From Saururus chinensis (Eukaryota > Streptophyta > Magnoliopsida > Piperales > Saururaceae), in assembly GCA_035235625.1 (NCBI GenBank), contig CP141147.1, forward strand, positions 11,521,001-11,585,000: a DNA stretch of 64,000 bases. The letters are read 5' to 3'. Under the pieces are notes generated by a model. It had not been told where the DNA came from and ran no database searches. It worked only from the letters and a program-made list of their open reading frames with translations. The translations under genes and the position numbers were made by a program. Of the stretch, positions 1 to 11,193 are shown in pieces; within the stretch, counting starts at the first letter, position 1; every line of letters starts with the position of its first letter.

Positions 1-130
1 TCAAAATTTTTAGCTCGAGCTAGGCTCAAATTGGAAATCCATAGCATGGCTCTAACTCAAACTGCAATCAGTGAATCATATGCGTAGGCTCGAAGTGGGC
101 TTGAACTAAAAAAAGTTTAAAATGTATCTA
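1..130. repeat. GAGCTCGAGC-rich imperfect repeat (copy 1)
   Basis: The stretch is rich in CTCGAGC / GGCTCGAA / GGCTTGAA words and resembles 1131-1335. It looks like a diverged dispersed repeat cut by the window edge. No coding signal is seen. Confidence 0.4.
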
Positions 131-1130
131 AATCTAAAGTATATGACGTATCACACATAGTTAGATGCTTTAAGTATTAAATATTAATAAATACACTTCA
201 ATAAGTATTACGACTACACCTCAAACAACTAACTATAGTTACTACGAAAGAAAAAAACTATGACAAACGAGTTTTAGTTACAAATGTTCCAAAAAGGTGG
301 TATACCATTACCCTCTTTATGTGTATATAATCACTAAAAAGATACAGAAAATAAAAACTCACTTAGGCAACATTACCATCTACTTCTTCGTATCTTCTTT
401 TCTTTACATGCTTATAAATTACTCCTAAAAAGAATTATTCTTAAGCCTTAGTATGCCTCTAAAAAATTTCAAGTATATATAAAAAAAAATATTCTGTAAA
501 TTGAGGTTGGTCCCCGTGTCATGCTTCAACTTTTATAAGAATATATGATATCATGTCGACCCTCCATCCTATATTAATAGCTCTGTTTAGTTTTTTAATT
601 GTACTAATTTTAGTTCATCTTGAAAAAACCAAATGGAGCTATTAATTTGGGACGGAAGAAGTATATTAGTGCTTGCGGCTCCAATATTTTAAATTTTAAA
701 AAATATATATCAAACATAGAAATTATACACCCATTAAAATTTAATGAGAATATATATATATATCTGAGGAAAAATTTTATATGAGTTTAGGGTCACGCAA
801 GCCAATGTGAGCCAAGGTATCAATGGCCATCAAATTGAATTCCAAGGACGCAAGGGGAAAAAAACTTCCCTGAGTTATGTGCATTGGTTGACCAAAATCC
901 TAAGGCGTGCGATGTCGGGGCTCACACAATCGTGTGTGAGCCTTGGCTCATATAAACGCGTCTCATATATCATATATGATAAATAGTATTGGTACATATA
1001 TATGATTATATGTCTTACTATATTTGTCATAAATACATATTTAAATTAATAATTATGTACATCTAATATATACATATACTATACACATTTTTTAATTTAT
1101 ATATGTATTATTTATATATAATTTTAAAAT
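131..1130. other. AT-rich intergenic DNA, no gene seen
   Basis: Very AT-rich, with TATA runs near 740-770 and 960-1130. Apart from the MITE at 558-661 there is only a loose inverted pair of GTGAGCC..AAGG words (about 805-820 and 930-950). No open frame of interest. Confidence 0.6.
558..661. mobile_element. Stowaway-like MITE (Tc1/mariner type), about 100 bp
   Basis: The two ends are inverted copies over about 45 bases. The left end reads CCCTCCATCCTATATTAATA and the right end, reverse-complemented, reads CTTCTTCCGTCCCAAATTAA. CTCCSTCC-type termini with a short hairpin body are the hallmark of plant Stowaway MITEs, which duplicate TA. TA follows the right end (662-663), but the left TA is not visible and may have mutated. 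Non-coding. Confidence 0.7.
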
Positions 1131-1335
1131 TATATTCGGGTTCAAGTTTGAGCTCGAGCCGAGTAGAGTCAAATTCGAGTTTTATTCATGTCGAGCCGAG
1201 CCAAGTCAAATAGGGCTATGCTCGAACCTATTCAAGCTCGAATCGAGTTCAGGCTGAGCTCGATTCAAGCCAAGCCTAGTTAGAACCGAGCAGGGCTTGC
1301 TCAACGAGCCAACTCAGCCAATTCAAACTTGTATG
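1131..1335. repeat. GAGCTCGAGCC-rich imperfect repeat (copy 2)
   Basis: Dense repetition of GAGCTCGAGCCGAG-, TCGAGCCGAGCC- and CTCGAATCGAGTT-like words. It is clearly a degenerate simple or tandem repeat of a type common beside plant transposons. A second, weaker copy lies at 1-130. Confidence 0.5.
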
Positions 1336-1489
1336 AAAGAATATAAACATATTAAACATGGGATTCAAACTTATATTAAAGAATATAAGGATATAAAACA
1401 TGGGTAAGATAAGAATTAAGGGTAAAAAACATGGGTTCCAAAAATGAAAATTCTAGTCACCCAATTTGCTTAATATAATAATAATAATA

Positions 1490-2235
1490 TGATATGTTTT
1501 ATTGCAAAACACACTGTGGATGAAGTGCAAATATAGAAGATTGATCAGGTGTTCAAACAGTAATTCAAATGACTTCGTCACAAGTTCAAAGCTTGACTAA
1601 TTTTAACCCCACAGAATTTGGATTCCTCTTGTGTAATTTTGGCTTCTCTACGACACTAGCCTATAAATAAGAGGCTTTGGATGAGGGAACTTAAGAGATC
1701 TCTTAAGCAGTTGTGAGTTGAGAACTTTATTTTATGAGCATATTTTTCTTCCACATCGAAAGTGCTCTTTCAATTTCTATTGCTTCATACTTCTTTGTTG
1801 GTAAGTGTTTATGTGCATGTTGTTGATGTGTACATTGTTCATTCATTAGAGCTTGCTCATGTGAGAGATTCACACACGGGACAGAAGTTCATACTCTATT
1901 GTGAGGAATTTGCAACTCTAGTGTGAGGCAAGAGTTGTTGTTTTGATCATCTGGTGCAAGGTTGGTTGATTGATCATCTGTTGTTGATTCTTGAAGGAAT
2001 TGGAGTCAAGGGTTGAAGTGCACACGGAAAGCATCTGATGCAAGGTCGGAGCTGGTACAAGTTGCAAAGATCTTGTAAGAAGTGGATCTTTTTGTAACTT
2101 TGAATTCTACTGTAGTGCATTATTTGGCTGGACAACGTCCTGTGATTTTTTCAATATGATATGGCTTACCCTGGTGTGTTTTGTGTGGTATGCTCGTGTG
2201 ATGAGCATGCACTTTTAATTCCGATTAGTTTGATA
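1490..2235 (+). mobile_element. Possible degraded Copia-type LTR
   Basis: The stretch has the layout of a plant LTR. A TATA-like CCTATAAATAAGAGG at about 1660 is followed by a long untranslated leader with a 5'-splice-like TTGGTAAGTG (about 1798). A distal block, CTGGACAACGTCCTGTGATT (about 2129), resembles the R-U5 part of Copia LTRs I know. I found no partner LTR, primer site or target duplication, so this rests on resemblance only. Confidence 0.3.
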
Positions 2236-4390
2236 CCACTGCATTTATTAATTTGAGTACATTAAATAGATAATTCATTTCTCCCATTCTCAAATTATTA
2301 TTCCCACGTTCAACTCCAAAATTCCATGCACCTATGACTTTAGCAACAATTGGATTATTTTTCTCATGTGGTACCAAACCCAAGATTTTTGATATGGTAT
2401 ATAACTCCAGTAAATTCCAATTTTTTTATTTTTCATATTCGACTTCAATATCAAACTTCTCCCAACTTGGATTCATCAACTCCTTTTGTCTAGAAGCTAC
2501 CACGATATGGATGAGTCCTCAAACCAGAAACCCTAATCCCCTTCCTTCGTATCTCAATCAAACTCAAGTTAAATTCCCTCAATTTATTTGGACCCAATCC
2601 AAACTCCTTATTGAATATTATAAAATTATAGATAGGTGTCAGGCATCTGCCAGAAAATTTCTCTGCATAAGCACAAGTATCTCCGAAAGCAGTAAGATGA
2701 TAATCCTCATATGAGCTGCACGGAATTTCATCTGGAGAGATCACACTGAGATCTTGGCCAAGTCTCTGTTTCACCAAAGGGTTAAAAATGAAAATTTCGA
2801 GAGAGAAATTTTCCAAACCTCAAAAAGATGTCAGGGATATTTCACAAAATTTTGGAGATATCTCACTAGTGCCTGGCGGGATTACAATTTTTAGCATCTT
2901 ATTCCCATTTTTGGCTAGTTCTTGAAGAGATATCGGAAAGATTTCTCTGCAACTGCATAATTCCCTTAAACATTATAGACATATATGTATTTATGTAGTG
3001 CATATATATAATTATAGCATTGCTATATTACTTATGGCTCCTCATACTACCCATTGACACCAGATCAAATTGATTATTGGAGGATGAATCAACAATTTAG
3101 AGATAAAACATACTTACACATGGTCCCATAGTAGCAACAGAAAACAGGAATCAGATCCTGGACTCTCAATTCAAATTCAAATCTTCAAATATTTGTTTCT
3201 AACTTCTTCATTCTTTGCATCTGCTTCTTTCGCACTGTACTTTGCTGAACAAAACTACATCTCACTTTGCCTATCAGCTTCACTACTTTAATATTATCTC
3301 ATTCTACAATTATACACTAGGGACAATAGAAAATCAATAAAGCTTTCTCTAAATTCACAGCCCTATTATAAAAGTTATTGGGCAGGGAACATAATATAGA
3401 CCAAACCTTGGCTACCCTATATATCCAAGGTAAACATTATTTTCTTCTGTACCTTACTACATTTGCTACAACTGCTCTTGTTTTTTGTATCAGTCTACAG
3501 ATTTTCTTTTCCCACTATCATCTAAATTAGTTCATCTTATAAAACCAAATAGAACCATTAAAGTGGGATGGAGGGTGTATCTTTTTTACTTTTTTTTACT
3601 TTTATTCATACATAGTTACCGAACTATTCCAGAGACCATCTCTACCCTTAACCTTTAAAAAAAAATACTTAGGTCTCATACACTTGTAATTGCTACTCTG
3701 TTATGCCAATTCATCAAAGTTTATGCTTTAGATATTTATCTATATAAAAGACGATCAAGAAGTAAAAGTTGCTACTTGTTTCATAAAAACAATTTCACAA
3801 GAAATATGTTAGAAGTGTTGCAATAACATACATGAATGGTATCTAAACTTCTTTTTGTTTTGAATCAGAAACTTATCTAAACTTCAGAAATGTTTTAGCG
3901 TTTATACAATATGAATGGTTGATATACATGAGACTGTCATCTCTTGTTAGCCAAACATCCCACAACATACTATATGTCCTTCAATTAGGCAAGTAATCCA
4001 CAACATAAAAAATTAATCAACACAATATGTGATCCAAGGACCTCGAATCACAGTAGAATGGTCTATATTCAAAAGCTTCCAGGAATAGAGAATACTGGAT
4101 ATGAAACTGAGGCAAATTGGAACAACCAGGTCATTTTTTGACCTGTGACAGAGCCAAAAGGACCATTTGGATGCATGGCAGTCCAAGTCATGAACCACAC
4201 AAATATAGTACTTTCAGCATTTTAAATTCCATTTAGATATTCAAGGATGGGAAATTGTTCTTTCGTAATCATGCCCAACCAGCAGCTAATGAAAGCCAGA
4301 TGAGGAACAGTCACCAATTATTTGAGACATCAATTATATGTCTATGGCTTATAACAATACTTGTGAATATACTTAAACTATAGAACTTAC
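2236..4390. other. Intergenic or intronic DNA downstream of the mTERF gene
   Basis: Overlapping opposite-strand open frames at 2334-2714 and 2490-2816 show no family resemblance and are probably chance. I looked on the minus strand for the missing C-terminal mTERF repeats and found none. This stretch is therefore either the start of a long last intron or DNA that replaced the gene's 3' end. Confidence 0.5.
3530..3578. mobile_element. Half of a Stowaway-like MITE
   Basis: It matches the right half of the MITE at 558-661, including TTAGTTCATCTT and AAAACCAAAT, and ends in GGGATGGAGGGTG followed by TA. No matching left arm is present, so it is a truncated copy. Confidence 0.5.
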
Positions 4391-7300
4391 CACAGGGCGG
4401 ATCTTTTTGTCAAGGCTATATGTTAGCAAAGGTGGAAATTTAACTATCATGCGACCAAGAGCTTCTTCTCGGATGCCTATGTCAAGTAAAAACTTCACCT
4501 TCACAACCAAAAGTAACAGCTTCACATCAGTCAATAGTTTAACAAGTACATTGCAGGTGACGCTACAATATCTACTATTGTCAGGCAATACATAATCCAA
4601 TTTATCTGGTGGGAAACAGAAGTTGAATTTTAAAGGTATGTTAGGTCAGACTGTTGCTATACACAATAATTAGCAATTGAGATTAATTTCCAACAATCAG
4701 TCTCATTTGACATGTTTAATTTGGCCATAACAGAAAAGCTTTTATAACAAGTTTATTTTGGGTAAAATCGATGGCCAATCATCCAGAGTCATGATCCATA
4801 TCACAGATAATTAGGCCCATAATATATTGGCAATGATCCACAGAAGTAAAGGAGGTATCATGAGTTATGTACCTTCGGGGCAATAATTGTTTCAAGGTCA
4901 ATACAAAAGACCATTGGTTTCACTGTTAGTATTCTCTTCATGCCATCACGTCGAACTCCAAGGTAATATAGATACTTGACAAGTGGCTTCCATCTATCCT
5001 CAATGCTGCAACCCATTAGCTGCGGCTTGAATGCAAGTAGTTGCCCAATTTCTTCAATACTTAGTCCAAACTCCTTGAGGTATTTAACCTGAATAAGAAA
5101 AATAGACATTTTTAAATTAACTAAAGGATGAAACATCAGCATCACTCTCCCTCTCTTTAACGATTGTGTGCATGCGCACACACAATAAGAGAAAGAGTAG
5201 GCCAAACATTCATTAGGGACATGGTTCTTGATGATGGAAAGAATGCAGTATGAAAATTTAACAAGAACCCTCTTCAAGTTATCCTCCTCCCATCATGACC
5301 AGCCACATGGCTACAAAGCGCTTAAAGAAGAGAAGTCCATCTGCAAACATAAATAATACCACTGGATACCATCCCATTATAATATGCAAGAGAAGTACGA
5401 AAGAGCATGATCCACACGTGTCCCAAAGTCAAACCTGATGCAAAGCGTTTTCTTCTTAATCATTAATTCAATGCAACAGTTAGGCTCAGCAGCCATGATG
5501 TAAGAAGCTTTGAGCAATTAGTTAACAAGACCACACATCTTAGACTATAGTCTGGAAGAATGAAATGCTATGTGCCCTCTCACATAGGAACGCTCGCAGC
5601 ATGTGCACAATGACGTGCAGGCCCCATGCCTAGGGCCCATGCATCATTGTGTGCATCTTGTGCCTGGGCTGCAAGCGTATGTCTCATTACCCTTGGAAGA
5701 ATCTCACCAATGTCAGCCTTTGTGGTGATTTAGCTAAATCCAATAACAAAACAAAGAACCATTGTGAAAACCACCAGTTTTGAAGCAAAAAAACAGGTAG
5801 GACTTTCTAGGCTTTCAGATGACATGGGGTGCAGAGTTGACAAGTTGTTGCTGATGTCGTTTTTACAGCTTTATATTCTAATTTGTGAAGTTGGGTTTTT
5901 GGTTTTATGAACTGAAATGGAAGGATAGAAGGGCAAATTGGGACTTTTGGCAAATATCTCTGCCCCCCTTTTCACTTTAATAATAGTATATATATACATA
6001 TTTATATATATAGATAGATTTATTACAAATAAAACAGAAATGATAAAAATAACTTGCTCCAACTCTGCTATTTCTTTGCTAAGCCACCCACTTTCCTTTG
6101 TAGATTTTAAGTCTCGCCATCATGCTTTAAAGTAAATCCAAACTCAAAAAATTACACGGGGAAAGTGAAAAGAGCTGGTAATAAAAAGTTCTTCCCTACT
6201 ACCTCTGTTACAAGGGCAACTTGCATTCAATTATGAAATCATTTAAAAGTTCCATCCAAAGGAGAGTAGAGAAAAGAATAGGCAGATAACCTTGGCATTC
6301 ATCAGCTCCAGAGAAAAGAAGCCAAGAGCTTTGGGATAGTCAAAGGCCATGGTTCCAAAGTCCTTGTTATTCATTCCCATGTCTAGGTAGAAATGTACAA
6401 GAGACTGTACTTCATCCACTGATAAGGACAAGAGTCGTGGACAACGGCTGACAACATAACCCATCCACTCCCTCCTCAATCCATGTGTCTCAAGGAAAAG
6501 GGTAATCTCTTCCATTTCATCTGTGCTACGGTTCAAGATTCCATCTGCCTTCGTCATTACATAGCCAAGATATTTCCCCTTTACATAAATGGATTTGAGC
6601 CACTGGACAAGATTCCTTATAGATTTGTCAAAATCCTCATTTGTGCTCATGCATATAACCTTTCCAATCTGGGGACATGTAAGTGAATTGTGTTTTAACC
6701 ACCTAAGGTAACAGAAATTAAAAAGAAAAAATTGTTCAGGCATTTACCTTAATGCTACTGAAATAACATACAAAGAGAAGTCTAATCAGCCCACTTTGCA
6801 CATGTAGGGATCAATTGATGCATCTCGTTCCTTTGTAAATTATGAACTAAATTATAATTTTAAGCAAAGGTTCAAAAACAAATGATTGTTGCAGTGTAAA
6901 GGAAAAAATAACACACTATTATATCCCAGCATACCTAATGAGGGGAACAAGCTTGCAGTTTTCTATGTAGGCCTTGACACGGACTTCAAAGGTTGCATGA
7001 GATAGTTCCGTATAGTTCTTCATAGATGCTGCTGCAACCACAACCCAGTCAATAAAGGTGGGCAATCGAGAGACAAGATTAGATGAATATGTTCTGCTGA
7101 ACTTCCCTTTGGGACCCCTCATCATTTCACTTAAGATGTCAGCCGTAAGATTACAGCAGATCTCAGCCGTATGCACCATTTGCATCTGGTTTTCGTCCAT
7201 GCTATTGCTGAATTGATATGAATCGATAAAAGCATCACGAGGGAAGCGGAGATCCAGACAAGAAAGAGAACCCGGAAACCTAACTTTTCTTTTGCTAATG

Positions 7301-7812
7301 CTGCTTGATAGTGTTGTTGCTGTTGCTTTATTAGGGAGTGAAGTTGATAAAAACTCCTCTCCATCAAAACTCTCATCTTCTTCATGTTGAAGTGGATAAT
7401 TTTGTGGTTGGGAAGGTGAAAGCTGTTGGAGGAGGAGGGCACTGGACCTAGAGTTATGCTTCCGACACAAAGAATGTTCCTTCATAACTCCCACTTCTTT
7501 ATCCTCTGGGTAAGAAAAATCAAGAACATGGCATCGTCCTTGATGGAGTTGACAAACACTGACACATACATGACGAGGACAAAGAACACTTTCTCCAGGT
7601 AGTGCCCCCAGACTATAATAAAAAGATAGATTGCCAGATCCAGGAAAAATAGTCGGATGCTGCTGCCACGGAGTTGCAAACAACATGTCTACACTAGTCA
7701 CTTTCTGACTTTCTACCTGAGTTTTCAACTCTGTTTCCAGTCTTTGTTTAACATTCTCTTGGGAAACAAATGCTCCAATTCCATGCCCATACCAGTAGCC
7801 TCCATCAGCAAT
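4391..7812 (-). CDS. MTERF2: Chloroplast mTERF-family protein, MTERF2/EMB2219-like (C-terminus missing)
   Basis: Four exons read on the minus strand: 7812-6935, 6702-6291, 5088-4873 and 4498-4391. All internal junctions are GT-AG and the phases agree. From the ATG at 7686-7684 they encode exactly 496 residues. Six mTERF helical repeats are visible, with motifs such as WMGYVVSRCPRLLSLS, YLKEFGLSIEEIGQLL, KPQLMGCSIEDRWKPLVKY and MIVKFPPLLTYSL. From memory this matches Arabidopsis EMB2219/MTERF2, an essential chloroplast nucleic-acid-binding protein of about 640 residues needed for plastid gene expression. The last exon ends at IRPV with a good GTAAGT donor, but the repeats expected after it are not in the 4.4 kb to the left. 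The start is uncertain: the frame is open upstream to an acceptor at 7813-7814, so a few dozen more N-terminal residues are possible. An Asp/Glu- and Ser-rich, transit-peptide-like stretch precedes the repeats. Antisense frames here are shadows. Confidence 0.85.
5089..6290 (-). other. Intron 3 of the mTERF gene, no extra gene
   Basis: The 1.2 kb between the donor at 6290-6289 (AAG/GTTATC) and the acceptor TTCAG/GTT at 5089 is AT-rich, with a TATA-rich patch at 5985-6015. No transposon ends were recognised. The small open frames at 5871-6135 are low-complexity chance frames. The shorter introns 4499-4872 and 6703-6934 also hold nothing recognisable. Confidence 0.7.
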
Positions 7813-7904
7813 CTAATATTTCAACATTAGAGAAGAATCTTACCAAACAATGGCAACGGGTAAGGACAATATAAATTAAATAAAAATGTTGCTAGTTTAA
7901 TGTC

Positions 7905-9032
7905 CAAATAATTAAAAAAGGGAAATTTATTAAACAATTATTATTAAAATAAATATTTATAAAGAATTAAGAGAGAGAAATTTAATTACCAAATAGGTAT
8001 TCTAACATGCCACATAGGTGCCAACATGACTTTTTTTTCGTTTTTTTTTTTAATTTCATCACTTCAAGTGACAAAACTAATATTTTGCCGGTTGGAAGGA
8101 CAAAATATAGGTATAAGATGATATTGTCATTCACAGTGAAGAATTCATAATACTTGGTCAGTTTGACGACAACAGAAAGTTCATGGGGCTTCATTTGCAG
8201 CTTCTTCGGACCATTCATGTCTGTGATCTTTAGTACCATATTTGGATGATTCAGTAGCAGTCCACTGAAGACTAGATTCATGGTCAATGGCGAGGTTGGG
8301 GTCCGGGATGGACTATGGATAAGAGAGGTATTGTGACCTCATTAGTCAATCTATTTTGGAGTAGGGGTAGTCCCTTACCCGTACTCCAACCTGGAACCTG
8401 ACTTCACCCTTGACCAAGAATTAGGTCTTCGTGGACTACTGCCAAACCATCCAAATATTATACTGAAGATGAAGAATGTAAGTGGTCTGAAGGAGCTTCA
8501 AATGATGCCTCATGAGTTGCTTGTTGTCGTTAAAATGACTAAGTATTGTGAATTCTTCACTGTGAATCACATGATCACCTTATACCTTTATTTTGTCTTC
8601 TAACCGACAAAATATTGGATTCATCACTTGAAGTGATGAAATTAAGTTCAAACAAAAGCCACACATGAGCGTGGCATGGCCTGTCACAATACTTATTTGG
8701 TAATTAAGAGCATCTCCAATAGGAGATGTCAAATTGAGTTGTTAGAGATGCTAATCAACCATGGATGTCAAATACAAGTAATGGAAAACCATGAGAAATG
8801 ATGACTAAAATATTAAAAAAAGGCATTTGAAGTCTCAAACATGAGACTTCAAACTTGAAGTCCCAAGTGAGGGGTGTCATTTCCACATAGGACATGGCAC
8901 CCAGGCAGGAGTCAGCTGGGACTCCAAATTTGTCCACAGCCCTTGGAGATGCTCTAAGTTTCTCTCTCTTCCATATTGATAAATATTTATTTGAATAATA
9001 ACTTTTTAATAAATCTCCCTTAAAAAATTAAG
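7905..9032. repeat. Long imperfect inverted repeat (hairpin) in intron 1 of the mTERF gene
   Basis: The left arm (about 7905-8295) and right arm (about 8375-9032) are reverse complements with roughly three-quarters identity by eye, separated by a loop of about 80 bases. Strong blocks include ATTCACAGTGAAGAATTCA and TTTCATCACTTCAAGTGA. The match continues past the MITE at 8708-8954: TTAATTACCAAATA and AATTAAGAGAGAGAAATTT on the left pair with sequence on both sides of the MITE. Each arm also encodes a version of one peptide, PHELSVVVKLTKYYEFFTVN (left, minus strand) and PHELLVVVKMTKYCEFFTVN (right, plus strand). The arms are thus inverted copies of a gene fragment I do not recognise. Both reading frames are broken. 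Confidence 0.8.
8708..8954. mobile_element. Tourist/Harbinger-like MITE, 247 bp
   Basis: The terminal inverted repeat is GAGCATCTCCAA at the left and TTGGAGATGCTC at the right, flanked by TAA on both sides (8705-8707 and 8955-8957). A TAA duplication with short inverted termini fits PIF/Harbinger MITEs. It has no coding capacity and splits the right arm of the surrounding hairpin, so it arrived after the hairpin formed. Confidence 0.75.
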
Positions 9033-9329
9033 TTGAAGTAAAAAAATTGAACATAGTGACTATTCAAGTATGTTAATACAGCTAGCCATGTTCATTGTGT
9101 TAAACAGCACTGATTACTCTTCTTCCCTCATCATGTCAAATCATGAAAACTACATTTTTAAGTTACAGCTACCAATTGACAGGATGGAATTAGACCCAAA
9201 CAGGGCCATCGAAATTCCGTAGCAGAGGCAGCAAGAATCAAAGAGCAATCATCCAACAGAACATAGGGAGTGGATACGTAATTAACCAATTAAAAGCGTG
9301 AATCTAATGCAGCTCAATATTATAACCGC

Positions 9330-9570
9330 TTAAAAACAAACCCCATCACAAGGAGATATAGAATACCCGAGCCTATGTACGGAAGAGAAAAGTAACCTAA
9401 AATGGCCACCCTCACGACCACCCGATTGAGTAGAAAACGCGAAAGCGCAGTGGCATTGATCGTACAGAATGGGAGAAAAGCGAGAGACGAATTTGAGAGA
9501 AAACACAGCGGGAAGAGAAAGGAAGACAGGAAATTTGGGTCACAGAAACAGGATTAGGCTGCGGACTTGG
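9330..9570 (-). promoter_or_regulatory. Probable 5' leader / first exon of the mTERF gene
   Basis: Read on the minus strand, this is a pyrimidine-rich, less AT-rich stretch (TTTCTCTTCCCGCTGTG, CAAATTCGTCTCTCGC) lying 5' of the coding exons, as plant leaders often do. A possible donor, TTTTAG/GTTACT, is at about 9395-9402. A short ATG frame starts near 9456 and stops after 14 codons. The assignment depends on position and composition only. Confidence 0.35.
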
Positions 9571-9663
9571 CGGCTTCTGCTCTTCCGCCCGCTCAGACGA
9601 CTACTAAAAGACGAAAAAGCCCTTACTAATCTAAGGACGTCGACGTCCATACTTTGGAATATG

Positions 9664-9915
9664 TTTTTCATACTCCCCACAAGGAAGAGTTTTTCCCGCT
9701 CCTTGTTTACCACAGCCAAACCCAAGGAATGTCACGGATTGTTTGTTTTTAAGAGCGATGATGTACCCATTAGCATATATTAGCAATAATATCTAAGATC
9801 AATGGTGCACATGCTCTAGAGCATGCGCCCGTATCATCGATCTCGTAGATGAATTGGGGCCCCTAGGTGATCCTTATGTTAGGCTCATGTTGAGTGTAGA
9901 ACGTTAAAAACTCTT
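9664..9915. repeat. Palindromic foldback repeat F-a
   Basis: The left end carries GTTTTTCATACTCCCC (and a second GAGTTTTTCCCGCTCC). The right side carries TATGTTAGGCTCATGTTGAG. The centre is a GCATGTGC/GCATGCGC palindrome. It matches F-b to F-d in word order. It begins only about 100 bases upstream of the putative mTERF leader. Confidence 0.5.
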
Positions 9916-9924
9916 ATCACCGAC

Positions 9925-10112
9925 AAAGAACTTAGCATAAGCCCTGACAAAGAGCCTAGCATAAGCCTTGCATGGGAGCCATTGATATTTAAGATCAATA
10001 ATGCATATACTAGTGCACATTAACATTAGTAAACTAGTATATGCGTCATCAATCTCATGGATGAAGGGCTCCCATACGCAGCTTACGCTAGGCTCATTGT
10101 CAATAGGGAGTA
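9925..10112. repeat. Palindromic foldback repeat F-b
   Basis: GCCTAGCATAAGCCTTGCATG on the left is mirrored by CATACGCAGCTTACGCTAGGC on the right, around an inner palindrome of ACTAGT/ATATGC words. It belongs to the same family as its neighbours. Confidence 0.55.
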
Positions 10113-10147
10113 TAAAAATTGATTTTTATTTTTTGCACTTACGCAAT

Positions 10148-10403
10148 GAGAAGCGTTTTTCATGCTCCTTACTGATAATAAACCTATCATAAGCCACACA
10201 TGGGAGGCCTTGATATTTAAAATTGACGGCGTACACACTAAAGCATGTTAGCGTCAGTGATATTGATACTAATGTATGCTATCATTGATGCTAATATGTG
10301 TTAGCATGTGCGCCATTGATCTCGTTGATGAAGGGCTCCTATGTAGCTTAACTAAGCTCATTGTTAGTGAGGAGTAGAAAAAACTCTTCCCATCATCTCC
10401 ACA
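10148..10403. repeat. Palindromic foldback repeat F-c
   Basis: The termini are GAAGCGTTTTTCATGCTCC at the left and GGAGTAGAAAAAACTCTTCC at the right, which are inverted. The inner arms (CATGGGAGGCCTTGATATTT against GATGAAGGGCTCCTATG) flank a centre of TTAGCATGT / ACATGTTAGC words. Confidence 0.6.
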
Positions 10404-10956
10404 AGCACGATAAGTGGTGCTAATCATTTGCACTTACACCATAATTTCCCATGACCTCTCTACCAAAAAAAGGTTAGATTAATAAGAGTTTTGGCAACCA
10501 TAATTGAATTGCATAAAATAGATACACTAATTTTAAAGTAATTATAGCCAACACTGACCTCTTTTTTTCAAGGTCAAAGAGTGGGAAGGCTCAATTATGT
10601 TTCCTTGTTTGTGTGTTTTTGGTGTCTTTCTATAGGTTTAGTGCTTTCTACCCATCTCAATTAGGGTGCAACAAATTGGGGGTGGGGGTGAATGTACCCT
10701 ATCTACTTTGTCAGAGGTTTTGGGGTTGCAATTGGTGTTTTATACTCGGGGGGCATCCACTTCAAAGCCTCGTTGTGGCATGTGTTGGTTGTCAAAGATA
10801 GCAATGACTTTCCTATCCCATGCGGCATCTATGGATCGAGTACATGATGTTTTTCCCATCCCTGAGTTGTTCCCAATGCTCAGGTTACCCTTGGATGGTT
10901 GTGGAGCATGGTTATAAATCGACATTGAACTGACTATTTGGAGACTATTTACGAGA
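10404..10956. other. Spacer between foldback copies, no gene recognised
   Basis: Short frames at 10613-10801 and 10666-10917 have no recognisable domain. The GC content is slightly above the surroundings. This could be a gene fragment carried by the repeats, but I cannot support that. Confidence 0.5.
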
Positions 10957-11193
10957 AGGAAGTGTTTTTATGCTCTCCATTAATGATGTGTCTAGCATAA
11001 GCTACGCATGGGAGCCCTTCATCCATGAGATCGACGGCACACACATTAGTGCATGTTAGCTTTAATGTAACTAATGTTAATGTGAGCTAGCACATGCCCC
11101 ATCGATCTTAAATATCAAAGGCTCTTATGCACGGTTTATGTTAGGCTCATTTTGAGCAAGGAGGATGAAAAACACTTCCCTACATGAATGGAG
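10957..11193. repeat. Palindromic foldback repeat F-d (cleanest copy)
   Basis: GGAAGTGTTTTTATGCTC at the left and GATGAAAAACACTTCC at the right are near-perfect inverted ends about 235 bases apart. The arms CTAGCATAAGCTACGCATGG and GCACGGTTTATGTTAGGC are also inverted. This is a MITE-like foldback unit. I could not settle a target duplication. Confidence 0.65.

Noticed and set aside
2334..2816. Overlapping 126- and 108-codon frames as a small gene or missing mTERF exon
   Set aside because: Neither translation resembles mTERF repeats or any family I know, and they overlap on opposite strands in AT-rich DNA.
4013..4198. 61-codon minus-strand frame as the next mTERF exon
   Set aside because: The right position and strand, but the translation lacks the expected mTERF pattern and does not continue the repeat after IRPV.
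9469..9783. 104-codon plus-strand frame as a gene
   Set aside because: It overlaps the probable mTERF leader in antisense and a foldback repeat, is rich in Arg/Lys from low complexity, and shows no domain.
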